From Kitasatospora sp. NBC_01266 (GTDB lineage: Bacteria; Actinomycetota; Actinomycetes; Streptomycetales; Streptomycetaceae): a stretch of 64,000 bases of DNA. The notes beneath the pieces are model-generated. The model saw only the letters and a program-made list of their open reading frames with translations, did not search any database and was not told the origin of the DNA. Shown here piece after piece: positions 34,332 through 43,876 of this stretch. The translations under genes and the position numbers were made by a program. Position 1 is the stretch's first letter. Each line of letters begins with the position of its first letter. Where the stretch lies: contig NZ_CP108458.1 in NCBI RefSeq assembly GCF_036242395.1, positions 3,782,001 to 3,846,000 on the forward strand, given 5' to 3'.

Positions 34332-35660
34332 TCAGATCCACCGAAGGATGTCGTCCGAGTTGGTCAGCCTGGTGCCCGAAGGGAGGTTCGCGATCGTCGG
34401 CACCCTCAGGCGCGGATAGACGCTGACCCCGGAGAGCCGGGAGCCCCGCCAGAGCTGGGCACCGTCCCCGATGGCCGAGAAGCCCTCCAGTCGGACCGGG
34501 TTCGCCCGGTCCGACTGGATCTCCACCATGGGGCCGACATAGCTGTCGCTGATGTCCGCGTACTGGCCGATCACCGAGGCGTCGCCGCAGGAGCTGCGGC
34601 TGAGCCTGGCGCCCGCGCGCAGTTCGACGCCGTCGCCGACATCCGCGTACTCCAGGCGCACGTCGCTGCCCACCGCGACGTGCCGGCCTATTCGCACGCC
34701 AGGGCCGATCACCACGCTGCCGTCCTCGATCTTGTCGGCCAGCGTGGTTCCGGTGATGTCGTCCCGGGTGGCCAGCGAGCTCTCGTGGATCCAGTACCGC
34801 GGGCTGTCACTGGCCGGCTCGGCCATCAGCTCGTTCATCAGCGGGTAGTCGCCGGCCAGCACGTCCTTGAGGGTGATCAGGTAGTCCTCGACGTTGCCGA
34901 GGTCGCCGAGCCGGTTGATCCGGTGTGCGGCCACCGGCAGCCCCCGCTCCACCAGGGTGGGCAGCAGGTCGCCGCCCCAGTCGAGCCGCTGCTGCGCCTG
35001 GCGCATCAGCTCCGGCTCCCGGGCGGCCTCCCGCAGTCGCGCGCAGTCCACCAGGTACATCCCGGCGTTCGTGGGGAGCAGCGCGTCGGCGTCCTGGCGC
35101 ACCTCGGGGAAGAGCTCGTCGATCCGCTCCAGCGACGGCTTCTCCACGAAGCCGGCGACCAGGCCGCGGGCGTCGGTGCGCATCGCGCCGTACTTGCCCG
35201 CCACCTCCTGCGGAGTGCGGGCCACCGCGGCCACCGTCACCACCGCGTCGGCGGCCCGGTGGCTGGCCTCCAGTTCCGCGAGCGAGAAGTCGAAGATCGA
35301 GTCCACCGGGAGCACCAGGGCCTGCTCGGTGAGGTCCCACTCCTCCAGGTTGTGCAGCGTGGCCGCGCCGGAGCCGACGTTGTAGCGGTCGAAGCTCGGC
35401 CGCGAGTAGCGCACCTCGACGCCGTAGCGCTCGCCGTGGCCCAGCAGCAGCATGATCTGGCTGCGGTTCTCCAGGCCCTGGGCCACCACGTAGAAGCGGC
35501 GGATGCCCTGCTCGCGACAGGCGTCCACCACCCATTCGATGAGTCGGCGGCCGACGAAGGGGATCAGCGCCTTGCTCCGGATGTAGTCGGCGGACTCCAG
35601 CGTGATCGGCTTGGCACGTTCGCCCCGCCCACCGGCCAGGATGATCCCCACGGTTGCCAT
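34332..35660 (-). CDS. sugar nucleotidyltransferase with beta-helix domain (GlgC/GlmU-like)
   Basis: This 442-residue protein begins with a nucleotidyltransferase domain: GIILAGGRGERAKPIT is the NTP-binding signature, with KALIPF supplying the conserved Lys. DLGNVEDYLIT is the sugar-binding NxxD-type segment. A C-terminal left-handed beta-helix follows (VVIGPGVRIGRHVAVGSDVR, then GDGVELRAGARLS), as in GlgC and GlmU. It lacks the GGxYRxIDF block of true GlgC; the position reads FVGRRLIEWV. So it may supply ADP-glucose for the nearby glgA, or another activated sugar. ATG 35660 is favoured; ATG 35675 is also possible. GTCAA repeats lie 70-90 bases upstream. Confidence 0.8.
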   Translation of the reverse strand: MATVGIILAGGRGERAKPITLESADYIRSKALIPFVGRRLIEWVVDACREQGIRRFYVVAQGLENRSQIMLLLGHGERYGVEVRYSRPSFDRYNVGSGAATLHNLEEWDLTEQALVLPVDSIFDFSLAELEASHRAADAVVTVAAVARTPQEVAGKYGAMRTDARGLVAGFVEKPSLERIDELFPEVRQDADALLPTNAGMYLVDCARLREAAREPELMRQAQQRLDWGGDLLPTLVERGLPVAAHRINRLGDLGNVEDYLITLKDVLAGDYPLMNELMAEPASDSPRYWIHESSLATRDDITGTTLADKIEDGSVVIGPGVRIGRHVAVGSDVRLEYADVGDGVELRAGARLSRSSCGDASVIGQYADISDSYVGPMVEIQSDRANPVRLEGFSAIGDGAQLWRGSRLSGVSVYPRLRVPTIANLPSGTRLTNSDDILRWI

Positions 35661-36115
35661 GTCTTCGCCACCCATCTCGCACCCCACGTTGGTGACCCTT
35701 GTCAGAAAGACTCAACAGCAAGAGTCACATGGTGTCAACAAGCGAGTCAAGCCAGTAACCCGGCACCCCCGGCGTCGTCAGGTCAGCCGACCGGATTCCG
35801 GCGATTTGTCATGGCCGCGCCATGACCTTTCGGGCATTCCTCCGAAACTCGTTCCTATCCGCCGAACGCCGCCGCACGCCGCCGCACGACGATCGAGGGC
35901 CGTCCGTCGACCGGCACGACTGGGGTGATACGGCAGTCGAGGGATCCCCCCTGACACTCCGTCACCCAGGCTCCCGACCGCCCGGGAAACTCGTGACCTT
36001 CAGTAGCCGTAAATAAAACAGTGCCCGCTCCTTCACAACCCGCCGAAAGGAAGGGATATCTTCGGCTACGCACGTCATGTCACTCGCAGTGGCAGGGATC
36101 AAAATGGGGGAACCG
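35661..36115. other. divergent gene-free region, mixed composition
   Basis: These 455 bases separate the nucleotidyltransferase gene (minus) from a HAD-remnant gene (plus). No gene is supported. It is AT-richer than its surroundings at 35700-35760 (GTCAA repeats) and at 36000-36020 (GTAAATAAAACAG), which are the likely promoter zones for the minus and plus genes respectively. Confidence 0.5.
35734..35750. promoter_or_regulatory. GTCAA-N7-GTCAA direct repeat upstream of the nucleotidyltransferase gene
   Basis: GTCAA at 35734-35738 and 35746-35750 are separated by seven bases, the same arm sequence and spacing as in the palindromes at 9360-9399 but in direct orientation. Seen from the minus-strand gene the arms read TTGAC and resemble -35 elements. 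Possibly a shared operator; chance is not excluded. Confidence 0.35.
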
Positions 36116-36589
36116 ATGCGTGCCGCATTCTTCGATCTGGGGAGCAGACACCGCTCCCCCCACTTCAGCAGGACCCTTCGCGAAGCAGCGGCCCGCCACC
36201 GCTCGGACGGCGATCTGGTGGTGCTGGTGCTCTCCTGCGAGCGGCCCCGCGGCCGGCCCGGCGACCGGCCCGAGGCGGTGAGCCTGGACACCCTGGGCGT
36301 CGGCGCGGACCTGGTCCTGCTGCCCGATCCGCTCGGCCCGCCCGCCGCGCCCGGCGACCACCCGCCGGTGACCGTGGTCGAGGCGATCACCCTGCTCGGC
36401 ATGGACCCGGCCAGCTGCTTCGGCTACGTCGACCACTGCGACGGCCTGCGCACCCTCAGTGTCGTCGGCAATCCCCGCGTGGTCGGCGTGGACCCGGAGC
36501 TGACCGCGCACGCCGACTCGCACGGCTGGCCGGTCCTGAAGGAGACCCAGGAGCCGGCCGGCCGGGCCGGACCCCCAAGCTCCCAGTAG
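36116..36589 (+). CDS. HAD-superfamily IB remnant, catalytic motif lost
   Basis: This 157-residue protein resembles the N- and C-terminal ends of a SerB-type HAD phosphatase with the catalytic core missing. It begins MRAAFFDLG where an active enzyme would have FFDLDGT, so the second catalytic Asp is gone. It ends SVVGNPRVVGVDPELTAHAD followed by HGWPVL, the hallmark of HAD-IB proteins. The Lys and GD motifs are not seen, and a LLGMDPASCFGYVDHCDGL segment precedes the tail. GGGGGA precedes ATG 36116. It may be a binding or regulatory protein, or a decaying gene; the open frame and codon use look intact. Confidence 0.7.
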   Translation: MRAAFFDLGSRHRSPHFSRTLREAAARHRSDGDLVVLVLSCERPRGRPGDRPEAVSLDTLGVGADLVLLPDPLGPPAAPGDHPPVTVVEAITLLGMDPASCFGYVDHCDGLRTLSVVGNPRVVGVDPELTAHADSHGWPVLKETQEPAGRAGPPSSQ

Positions 36590-36648
36590 GGGAAAACTCA
36601 GGGCTGCGGGTACTGGCCCCCGGGCGCCGCGAGGAGCACCGTGGAGGC

Positions 36649-37098
36649 ATGGAACACGGAGATCTGTCGCGACGCGAGAACCGTCAACTGGCCGTCGCCT
36701 CCGCCACCCTCGGACCGTGGCGTGCCGCCGCGGCCGTGGGTGCGGTGGTCGGCGGGGCAGCGCTGGCCGTGGACGTGGTGACCGGGCACTGGTCCACGAG
36801 CATCCTGGCCGGGCCGCTCGGCCTGGCCCTGTTCTTCTTCTTTCTGGTCGGCGGCCTCGGCGGGCGACTGCGCAAGGACACCGGCGACCGCCGGCTGCGG
36901 CGCTGGGCCGACGCCAACCCGTGGCAGTCGGCGCTGCCGCTCAGCGGCGCCCTGCTGGTGCTGAACACGCTGGCCCTGTCACTGCTCGGCGGCTGGGGCA
37001 TCTTCGGCGCGTTCTTCACCTCGCTGCTCCCGGCCGGCCTGCTGCTGGTGGTGCTCGGCGTGGTCGGCTCGGTCAAGGGCGCCCGCCGGTCCGGCTGA
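36649..37098 (+). CDS. small membrane protein of unknown function
   Basis: This 149-residue protein has four hydrophobic segments: around residues 24-42, 50-67 (GPLGLALFFFFLVGG), 97-115 and 120-140. Between the second and third pair is a charged loop RLRKDTGDRRLRRWADANPW. The N-terminal 20 residues are polar. GGAGG at 36643-36647 precedes ATG 36649. No named family is recognised. It lies at the right edge of the accessory block, 111 bases before the next plus-strand gene. Confidence 0.75.
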   Translation: MEHGDLSRRENRQLAVASATLGPWRAAAAVGAVVGGAALAVDVVTGHWSTSILAGPLGLALFFFFLVGGLGGRLRKDTGDRRLRRWADANPWQSALPLSGALLVLNTLALSLLGGWGIFGAFFTSLLPAGLLLVVLGVVGSVKGARRSG

Positions 37099-37209
37099 GC
37101 GACCGGGCGGCGGTCAAGAGCGGAGATACCAGCACAGAACGCACACCGGGCGTCCGCACGTCGGCCGCCCGGTGTGCGAACTGTCGCTCGCCCTCTGCAT
37201 ACTGACCGC

Positions 37210-38493
37210 GTGTCGATCACCGAAGACCCACCGCAGCCCCCCGGCGAGGAGCCGGACCCGTTCGCCGACCTCGTCCTCGACGAGGAGTTCGTCAAGGGCG
37301 CCGCCGTCAAGGAGCAGTCCGGCCGCGCCCGGATGCTGGCCGCCAAGTGGCGCCACCAGCCCCCGCAGCAGGAGGAGGCCTGGCGCCCACCGACCGAGAT
37401 CCGCCGCAGGTGGTACCAGCGGCGGGCGAAGCCGGTGGACCCCTGGGGCAACGTGCGCCGCACCAAGCGCAACTGGCAGGCCCCGGTCTTCGTGCTGCTC
37501 GCGATAGCCGTGGTGGCCGCCGGGCTGAACGTCAACGGGCTGCACACCTGGTACCTGAACCACTTCGGCGGCGGCTCCTCGGACTCGGCGGTGGCCGCGG
37601 CCCCCACCCCGGTGGCCACCGAGGCACCGGAGAGCGCCCAGCCCACCGCCGCACCGCCCACCCAGGCACCGCAGGATCCCACCGTGGCGCAGCCCTGGGC
37701 GGGCTCCCCGGCCGACGGCTGGCCGGCCGGGCCCGACGCCATCGTGCTGCCGCAGGCGCAGGCCACCGGGATGTTCGGCGCGGACCAGGTGGCGGCGCAG
37801 CTGAAGCTGGTCAAGGACTACCTGGTCGCGGCGAACCTGGACCCGGCGGTGCTCGCGGGCGGGAACCCGCAGCAGGTGGTGGACATGCTGGACGGGAAGA
37901 GCCGCGAGCTGCTCCAGCAGGCGCTCGCCCACCCGACCCCGACGACCAACCCGACCAGCTGGATCAGCCGGTTCAACCCGAAGACCGCGGTTCCCGCGGG
38001 GAACGTGGTCAAGCTCCAGGGCCGGATCACCTTCGAGGGCGACACCGACAAGGACGACCGGAAGGGCGTGGTGGTGCACACCGACTTCACCTTCGTCTAC
38101 GCCTTGGTGCCGGGTCCCGAGCAGTTCGATCCGTCCAGCGTCCCCAGTGCCCCGCCGACCCAGGGCGGCACCACGCAGTCCGTGGCCCTGCTCTCGCTCG
38201 ATCCCGGCACCGCGGTCACCCGCGAGATCGTCCGCCGGGTGCAGGACTTCGTCTTCCCCGACCCGGCCGTCTACCAGGTCTCGGCCGGCAAGCTGAACCT
38301 CGGCGAGGGGCAGAGCAGCATGGGCAACAACTACTGCGAGACGGGGGACGGCTGGCTGGAGCCGACCTTCCCGCAGTACAGCCTGCCCGGCTACAACCCC
38401 AGCGGCGGTCCGAGCGGCCCGACCTCCGACCCCTACGACCGCAGCAAGCCGCTGCCCGACGACGACAAGTGCCGCACCGACTCCCGCAGCTGA
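37210..38493 (+). CDS. single-pass membrane protein with large extracellular domain
   Basis: This 427-residue protein has an acidic, Pro-rich cytoplasmic part (residues 1-89), one membrane segment at about 91-108 (APVFVLLAIAVVAAGLNV), then a Pro/Ala/Thr linker and a globular external domain of about 270 residues. Near its end are two cysteines, in NNYCETGDG and DDKCRTDSRS, that could form a disulphide. GTG 37210 has no Shine-Dalgarno site; CATACT lies six bases upstream as a -10, so the transcript is probably leaderless. I do not recognise the family; the layout resembles secretion-linked or cell-wall-associated actinomycete proteins. Confidence 0.75.
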   Translation: MSITEDPPQPPGEEPDPFADLVLDEEFVKGAAVKEQSGRARMLAAKWRHQPPQQEEAWRPPTEIRRRWYQRRAKPVDPWGNVRRTKRNWQAPVFVLLAIAVVAAGLNVNGLHTWYLNHFGGGSSDSAVAAAPTPVATEAPESAQPTAAPPTQAPQDPTVAQPWAGSPADGWPAGPDAIVLPQAQATGMFGADQVAAQLKLVKDYLVAANLDPAVLAGGNPQQVVDMLDGKSRELLQQALAHPTPTTNPTSWISRFNPKTAVPAGNVVKLQGRITFEGDTDKDDRKGVVVHTDFTFVYALVPGPEQFDPSSVPSAPPTQGGTTQSVALLSLDPGTAVTREIVRRVQDFVFPDPAVYQVSAGKLNLGEGQSSMGNNYCETGDGWLEPTFPQYSLPGYNPSGGPSGPTSDPYDRSKPLPDDDKCRTDSRS

Positions 38494-38496
38494 CCG

Positions 38497-38985
38497 CTAC
38501 CGCTTCTTCCGCTTGTCCGGCCGCCCGGCCCGCGAGGCCTTGCGCTTCTCGTGCCGGGCGGCCTCGCGCTCCCAGGCGGCCCGCTTGACGCCCTCCCCCG
38601 GCGCCTCGACCAGGCTCCGGACGAAGTACGCCGCCACCGCGCCCACGCAGCCGATCAGCCAGACCGCGCCGAGCGACTTGTCCTCGGCCATCCAGCCGTC
38701 CAGCGAGTCGCGGCCCTCGGTGAGGACCTTCCAGCTGCGCAGCGCCGCCAGGCAGGAGCAGACCGCGATGGCGGCCAGCAGCAGCCAGTTGACGAACCCG
38801 CCCGCCTTGGACATCTGCACCCCGCCGACCGCGAAGCGCAGCACCAGGACGCCGGCCACCGTGGTGACCAGCGCGCCGAGCGAGACCGCGACCCGGCGCA
38901 GCCAGTAGTCGGCGCCGCGCTCCACCCAGCTGGTGCCGAAGTAGCGGATGGGCTCGGGGGCGGGCGCGGTGCGGTCGTCGGTCAC
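38497..38985 (-). CDS. membrane protein with three hydrophobic segments
   Basis: This 162-residue protein has hydrophobic segments at about residues 33-55, 64-82 and 105-122, and a strongly basic tail (AARHEKRKASRAGRPDKRKKR) that is probably cytoplasmic. It starts at GTG 38985 and ends four bases from the convergent plus-strand gene. Family not recognised. The gene order with ilvD upstream suggests conserved actinomycete synteny rather than part of the accessory block. Confidence 0.75.
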   Translation of the reverse strand: MTDDRTAPAPEPIRYFGTSWVERGADYWLRRVAVSLGALVTTVAGVLVLRFAVGGVQMSKAGGFVNWLLLAAIAVCSCLAALRSWKVLTEGRDSLDGWMAEDKSLGAVWLIGCVGAVAAYFVRSLVEAPGEGVKRAAWEREAARHEKRKASRAGRPDKRKKR

Positions 38986-39002
38986 GCCTCAAGTATCCCC
39001 GA

Positions 39003-39024
39003 GCCCCTGCCGGCCGGCCGGGGC
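39003..39024. terminator. possible hairpin after ilvD
   Basis: GCCCCTGCCGG followed by CCGGCCGGGGC forms a short GC-rich hairpin with one mismatch, 12 bases after the ilvD stop. The tight loop makes it a weak candidate. Confidence 0.35.
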
Positions 39025-39035
39025 AGCCCGACTGG

Positions 39036-40880
39036 TCAACCCAGCTTGCTGACGTCCCGCACCGCGCCCCGGTCGGCCGAGGTGGCCATCGCCGCGTACG
39101 CCTTCAGCGCCGCGCTGACCGGGCGGTCGCGGTGGGCGGGCTGGTAGCCGCCGTTCTCCTCCAGGCGCAGCCGCCGCTCGTGCAGCTCCTCGAAGGAGAC
39201 CTCCAGCCGCACCGAGCGGCCCGGGATGTCGATCGAGATGACGTCGCCGTCCTGGACCAGCGCGATGGTGCCGCCGGAGGCCGCCTCCGGGGAGGCGTGC
39301 CCGATCGACAGCCCGGAGGTGCCGCCGGAGAACCGCCCGTCGGTGATCAGCGCGCAGGCCTTGCCCAGGCCCCGGCCCTTCAGGAAGGAGGTGGGGTAGA
39401 GCATCTCCTGCATGCCGGGGCCGCCCTTGGGGCCCTCGTAGCGGATGACCACCACGTCGCCCGGCTTGACCCGCTTGGTCAGGATCGCGTCCACCGCGTC
39501 CTCCTGGGACTCCAGCACCACGGCGGGCCCGGAGAAGGTCCAGATCGACTCGTCGACACCGGCCGTCTTGACGATGCAGCCGTCCTCGGCCAGGTTGCCG
39601 TAGAGCACGGCCAGGCCGCCCTCCACCGAGTACGCGTGCTCGACGCTGCGGATGCAGCCGCCGGCCGCGTCGGTGTCCAGCGTCCCCCAGCGCTCGGACT
39701 GGGAGAAGGCAGTGGCCGAGCGGACGCAGCCGGGGGCCGCGTGGAACAGCTCGACGGCGGTCGGCGAGGGGGAGCCGCCGCGGATGTCCCAGGTCTTCAG
39801 CCACTCGTCGAGCGAGTCGCTGTGCACCGTGCGCACGTCCTCGTTGAGCAGCCCGCCCCGGTACAGCTCGCCGAGGATCGCCGGGATGCCGCCGGCCCGG
39901 TGCACGTCCTCCATGTAGTACGAGCCGTTCGGCGCGACCTTGGACAGGCAGGGCACCTTGCGCGAGATCTGGTCGATCGCCCGCATGTCGAAGTCGAGTT
40001 CGGCCTCCTGGGCGGCGGCCAGCAGGTGCAGGATGGTGTTGGTCGAGCCGCCCATCGCGATGTCCAGCGCCATCGCGTTCTCGAAGGCCGCGCGGGTGGC
40101 GATGGAGCGCGGCAGCACCGAGTAGTCGTCGCCGTCGTAGTGCCGCTTGGTGATCTCGACGACGGTGCGCCCGGCGTCCTCGTACAGCGCCTTGCGGGCG
40201 GTGTGAGTGGCCAGCGTGGAGCCGTTGCCGGGCAGCGAGAGGCCGATCGCCTCGGTCAGGCAGTTCATCGAGTTGGCGGTGAACATGCCGGAACAGGAGC
40301 CGCAGGTCGGGCAGGCGTTCTCCTCGATGATCGCGATGTCCTCGTCCGAGACGTTCTCGTTGACGGCGTCGGAGATCGCGTTCACCAGGTCGAGCTTGCG
40401 CACCGTGCCGTCGACCAGCACCGCCTTGCCGGCCTCCATCGGGCCGCCGGAGACGAAGACGGTGGGGATGTTGAGGCGCAGCGCGGCCATCAGCATGCCG
40501 GGGGTGATCTTGTCGCAGTTGGAGATGCAGATCAGCGCGTCCGCGCAGTGCGCGTTGACCATGTACTCCACGCTGTCCGCGATCAGGTCGCGCGAGGGCA
40601 GCGAGTAGAGCATCCCGTGGTGGCCCATCGCGATGCCGTCGTCCACCGCGATGGTGTTGAACTCGCGCGGGATGCCGCCGGCGGCGGCGATGGCCTCGGA
40701 GACGATCCGGCCCACCGGCTGCAGGTGGGTGTGCCCAGGCACGAACTCGGTGAAGGAGTTGGCCACCGCGATGATCGGCTTGCCGAAGTCCTCCCGGGCT
40801 ACACCGGCCGCCCGGAGGAGGGCGCGGGCGCCTGCCATGTTGCGACCGTGGGTGACCGTACGGGACTTCAGCTCGGGCAC
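39036..40880 (-). CDS. ilvD: dihydroxy-acid dehydratase
   Basis: This 614-residue iron-sulphur enzyme dehydrates dihydroxy-isovalerate and dihydroxy-methylvalerate in valine, leucine and isoleucine synthesis. Cluster-binding cysteines appear in [10 protein letters not shown] and in [16 protein letters not shown]. The N-terminal [10 protein letters not shown] and [10 protein letters not shown] segments and the C-terminal [19 protein letters not shown] are family hallmarks. Full length. It begins at GTG 40880. The rest of the branched-chain pathway is not in the window. Together with proC on the far left it delimits the accessory block. Confidence 0.97.
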   Translation of the reverse strand: MPELKSRTVTHGRNMAGARALLRAAGVAREDFGKPIIAVANSFTEFVPGHTHLQPVGRIVSEAIAAAGGIPREFNTIAVDDGIAMGHHGMLYSLPSRDLIADSVEYMVNAHCADALICISNCDKITPGMLMAALRLNIPTVFVSGGPMEAGKAVLVDGTVRKLDLVNAISDAVNENVSDEDIAIIEENACPTCGSCSGMFTANSMNCLTEAIGLSLPGNGSTLATHTARKALYEDAGRTVVEITKRHYDGDDYSVLPRSIATRAAFENAMALDIAMGGSTNTILHLLAAAQEAELDFDMRAIDQISRKVPCLSKVAPNGSYYMEDVHRAGGIPAILGELYRGGLLNEDVRTVHSDSLDEWLKTWDIRGGSPSPTAVELFHAAPGCVRSATAFSQSERWGTLDTDAAGGCIRSVEHAYSVEGGLAVLYGNLAEDGCIVKTAGVDESIWTFSGPAVVLESQEDAVDAILTKRVKPGDVVVIRYEGPKGGPGMQEMLYPTSFLKGRGLGKACALITDGRFSGGTSGLSIGHASPEAASGGTIALVQDGDVISIDIPGRSVRLEVSFEELHERRLRLEENGGYQPAHRDRPVSAALKAYAAMATSADRGAVRDVSKLG

Positions 40881-40962
40881 GGGATCTCTCCATTCCCAGG
40901 GGTAGGTAACTGCCGAGCCTACGCCCCGGTCCCGCCCATCGGACGAACCGTCCGAATCGCGG

Positions 40963-41727
40963 TCAGAGCGGCTTGATCCCCAGCGTCAGCTCCACCCGGT
41001 ACTCCTCGACGACCTGGCCGTCCGGGAAGTCGGCCAGCAGCGCCGCCCGCTCGGCGGCCAGCACCGGAGCCTTGACCGCCTCGTCCAGCACCGCGAAGTA
41101 GGACTTGGAGCGCAGGTCGGTGATCACGTCCTCGACGGCGATCCGGCGCTCCCAGCGCAGCTCGCGGGTGCGCACGTCGGCGAGGTGGGCGTCCAGCTCG
41201 CCGGTGATCACGTTCATGTCGCCGTAGTAGTGGAAGTTCGGCAGCGCGGCGGCCAGGCGCGCCTCCTGCTCGCCCAGCCACGGCACCGAGCGGTCCTTGA
41301 GGTTCCAGACCAGCGCCAGCGCGCCGCCCGGACGCAGCACCCGCAGCGCCTCGGGCACCGAGCGGTGCGGGTCGGTCCAGTGGAAGGCCTGGAAGTAGCT
41401 GACCAGGTCGGCGGTGGCGTCGTGGCACGGCAGGTCGTTGCCGTCGCCCTTGATCAGCGGGATCTCCGGCGTGACCCGGTGCAGTTGGGCCGCCATCCCG
41501 GGGCTCGGCTCCACCGCGATCACCCGGGCGCCGCGCCCGTGCAGCAGCCGGGTGGCGATGCCGGTGCCGGCGCCGACGTCCAGGACATCCGCGCCCTTCA
41601 GCGGGCGGCCGGTCAACTCCTCGATCGCGTCGAACAGTTCACCGGGGTAGGAGGGCCTGGCCCGGTCGTACTCAGCGGCCACCGAGCCGAAACTGGACGC
41701 GTGCGCCTGGTGCTGATCGACGGTCAT
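40963..41727 (-). CDS. class I SAM-dependent methyltransferase
   Basis: This 254-residue protein has the class I methyltransferase core. Motif I is [15 protein letters not shown] (residues about 48-62), the acidic ribose-binding loop is [10 protein letters not shown], and motif post-I/II is [20 protein letters not shown] is typical of the UbiE/TehB-like trans-aconitate methyltransferase group. The N-terminus [16 protein letters not shown] is the family start. GAGGGACC precedes ATG 41727. The substrate is unknown. It follows the TIM-barrel isomerase gene by 31 bases on the same strand. Confidence 0.88.
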   Translation of the reverse strand: MTVDQHQAHASSFGSVAAEYDRARPSYPGELFDAIEELTGRPLKGADVLDVGAGTGIATRLLHGRGARVIAVEPSPGMAAQLHRVTPEIPLIKGDGNDLPCHDATADLVSYFQAFHWTDPHRSVPEALRVLRPGGALALVWNLKDRSVPWLGEQEARLAAALPNFHYYGDMNVITGELDAHLADVRTRELRWERRIAVEDVITDLRSKSYFAVLDEAVKAPVLAAERAALLADFPDGQVVEEYRVELTLGIKPL

Positions 41728-41758
41728 GGTCGGTCCCTCCCGCAGTTCGTTCGTACCG

Positions 41759-42772
41759 TCAGGGTACGCGCGAGCCGGTGGCCAGATGCAGCCGGGTGAA
41801 GGCCAGCGCCTCGGCCAGATCCGCCTCCCGCTCGGCGGGCGAACCCGAGCGCCGGGTGTTGACCTCCAGCACCACATGCCCGTCGAAACCGGTGCGGGCC
41901 AGCCGCTCCAGCAGCTCCGCGCAGGGCTGCTTGCCGCGCCCGGGGATCAGGTGCTCGTCCTTGCCGGAGCCGGTGCCGTCGGCCAGGTGCACGTGGGCCA
42001 GCCGGTCCCCCATCCGGTCGACCATGGCGAAGGCGTCGATCCGCGAGGTGGCCACGTGCGAGAGGTCCACGGTGAAGTGCCGGTAGGCCTCCTCGGTGAC
42101 GTCCCAGCCGGGGGCGTAGGCGAGCACCTCGCGGTCCTTGTAGCGCCACGGGTACATGTTCTCCACCGCGAACCGCACCGCCGTCTCGCCCGCCATCCGG
42201 TCGATGCCCCGGACGAAGTCGCGGGCGTAGCCGCGCTGCCAGCGGAACGGCGGGTGCACCACCACGGTGTCCGCGCCCAGGGTCTCGGCCGCCGCCCTGG
42301 CCCGCTTGAGCTTGGTCCACGGGTCGGTGGTCCAGACCCGCTGGGTGATCAGCAGGCAGGGCGCGTGCACCGCCAGGATCGGCATCCGGTACTGCTCGGA
42401 GAGTGCCCGCAGCGCGTCCAGGTCCTGGCTGACCGGGTCGTTCCAGACCATCACCTCCACGCCGTCGTAGCCGAGCCGGGCGGCCAGCTCGAAGGCGATC
42501 GCGGTGTTGTCGGGGTAGACCGAGGCGGTGGAGAGCGCGATCTTGGTCTCCGGGATGTGCAGCGCGGGGTGCGGCGGCAGCACCAGCCGGTCGGTGGTGC
42601 GCAGCAGCGGGTCGCGGCGCGGGGCGGCCGGCTTGCGGCGCGGCACCTTGGGCAGCCGGGGCTGGGCCGCACCGGCGGTCTTCGCGGTGCGCCGCCGCGG
42701 GCGGGCGTCGGCCCGCTCGGCCCCGGCCCGCTCCTGAGGCTGCTCGTCCGCCACCACAGGCTCGTCCTCCAC
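41759..42772 (-). CDS. sugar-phosphate isomerase/epimerase-like TIM-barrel protein
   Basis: This roughly 337-residue protein has an Arg/Pro-rich leader of about 75 residues and then an AP-endonuclease-2/xylose-isomerase-like TIM barrel. Metal-site features are [18 protein letters not shown], the Glu of [16 protein letters not shown] and HVHLADG, and the late Glu of VVLEVNTRR. Start uncertain: GTG 42772, ten bases after the Ppx stop, is chosen; no good ribosome-binding site precedes it, and the upstream GTG 42814 would overlap the Ppx gene. Substrate unknown. Confidence 0.82.
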   Translation of the reverse strand: MEDEPVVADEQPQERAGAERADARPRRRTAKTAGAAQPRLPKVPRRKPAAPRRDPLLRTTDRLVLPPHPALHIPETKIALSTASVYPDNTAIAFELAARLGYDGVEVMVWNDPVSQDLDALRALSEQYRMPILAVHAPCLLITQRVWTTDPWTKLKRARAAAETLGADTVVVHPPFRWQRGYARDFVRGIDRMAGETAVRFAVENMYPWRYKDREVLAYAPGWDVTEEAYRHFTVDLSHVATSRIDAFAMVDRMGDRLAHVHLADGTGSGKDEHLIPGRGKQPCAELLERLARTGFDGHVVLEVNTRRSGSPAEREADLAEALAFTRLHLATGSRVP

Positions 42773-42782
42773 GGGAGACAGG

Positions 42783-43745
42783 TTATGCGGAGCGCGCCGG
42801 GATCGGCGTGCCACCGGGCTGGACCATGCTGTCCAGTCGGCGCAGGATGATGCCCTCGCGCAGCGCCCAGGGGCAGATGTCCAGCTCCTCCAGGCCGAAC
42901 AGGTCCATCGCCGCGTCCGCCACCAGTGCCCCGGCCAGCAGCTGGCGGGCCCGGCCCTCGGAGACCCCGGGGATCTTGGCCCGCTCGGCCGTCGTCATCG
43001 CGGCGAGCCTGGGCAGCCAGGCGGCCAGGCCGCTGCGGCTGAGCTTGCGCGGCACTCGCGGACCGGCGACCTCGGGCGCGGCGCCGGTCATCCGGGCCAG
43101 CTGCTTGAAGGTCTTGGAGGTGGCCACCGCATGGTCCGGCGGCCCGAGTCTGGCCACCTCGGCGACCACCCCGGCGATCTCCGCCCGGATGTGCCGGCGC
43201 AGCTCGCGCACCGCGTCGGGGTCGGCCACGTCGCCCGGCAGCCAGCCGGCGGTCAGCCGGCCCGCGCCCAGCGGCAGCGAGACGGCGGTGTCCGGCTGCT
43301 CGTCGATCCCGCAGGCGATCTCCAGCGAGCCGCCGCCGATGTCCAGGTCGAGCAGCCGCCCGGAGGACCAGCCGAACCAGCGGCGCACCGCGAGGAAGGT
43401 CAGCCGCGCCTCGTCCTGCCCGGAGAGCACGGTCAGCTCCACCCCGGTCTTCTCCTCGACCTGGCGCAGCACCTCCTCGCCGTTGGCCGCCTCGCGCACC
43501 GCCGAGGTGGCGAACGGCAGCAGGTCGACCACGCCCTTGTCCTCGGCGACCCGCAGCGAGGAGGCGATGTGGTCGATCAGCCGGTGGACGCCGTCCGTCC
43601 GGATCGCCCCGCGCTCGTCGAGCAGTTCCGCCAGCCGCAGCTCCGCCTTGTGCGAGTACGCGGGCAGCGGGGCGGCACCGGGGTGAGCGTCCACCACGAG
43701 GAAGTGGACGGTGTTGGAACCTACGTCGAGCACACCGAGTCGCAT
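42783..43745 (-). CDS. Ppx/GppA-family exopolyphosphatase
   Basis: This 320-residue protein is an ASKHA-fold phosphatase. The phosphate-1 motif is [16 protein letters not shown] at residues 4-19, phosphate-2 is [11 protein letters not shown], and an [12 protein letters not shown] segment contains the catalytic region. The length matches the short actinobacterial form (mycobacterial Ppx1-type), without the HD-like C-terminal domain. It hydrolyses polyphosphate or pppGpp; which is not evident. It leads into the TIM-barrel gene and opens a three-gene minus-strand run ending with the methyltransferase. Confidence 0.93.
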   Translation of the reverse strand: MRLGVLDVGSNTVHFLVVDAHPGAAPLPAYSHKAELRLAELLDERGAIRTDGVHRLIDHIASSLRVAEDKGVVDLLPFATSAVREAANGEEVLRQVEEKTGVELTVLSGQDEARLTFLAVRRWFGWSSGRLLDLDIGGGSLEIACGIDEQPDTAVSLPLGAGRLTAGWLPGDVADPDAVRELRRHIRAEIAGVVAEVARLGPPDHAVATSKTFKQLARMTGAAPEVAGPRVPRKLSRSGLAAWLPRLAAMTTAERAKIPGVSEGRARQLLAGALVADAAMDLFGLEELDICPWALREGIILRRLDSMVQPGGTPIPARSA

Positions 43746-43876
43746 AATTCACCACGCTACGCCACGGCACCTGCGGAAATCCCGCCTGTTCGATTGCCGA
43801 CCGGCACCGGTCCAGGCCAGCCTGGCAGCTGACATCCCCTCGGAACCGTCCCTCGACTACCTGGGAGCCATGCTTT

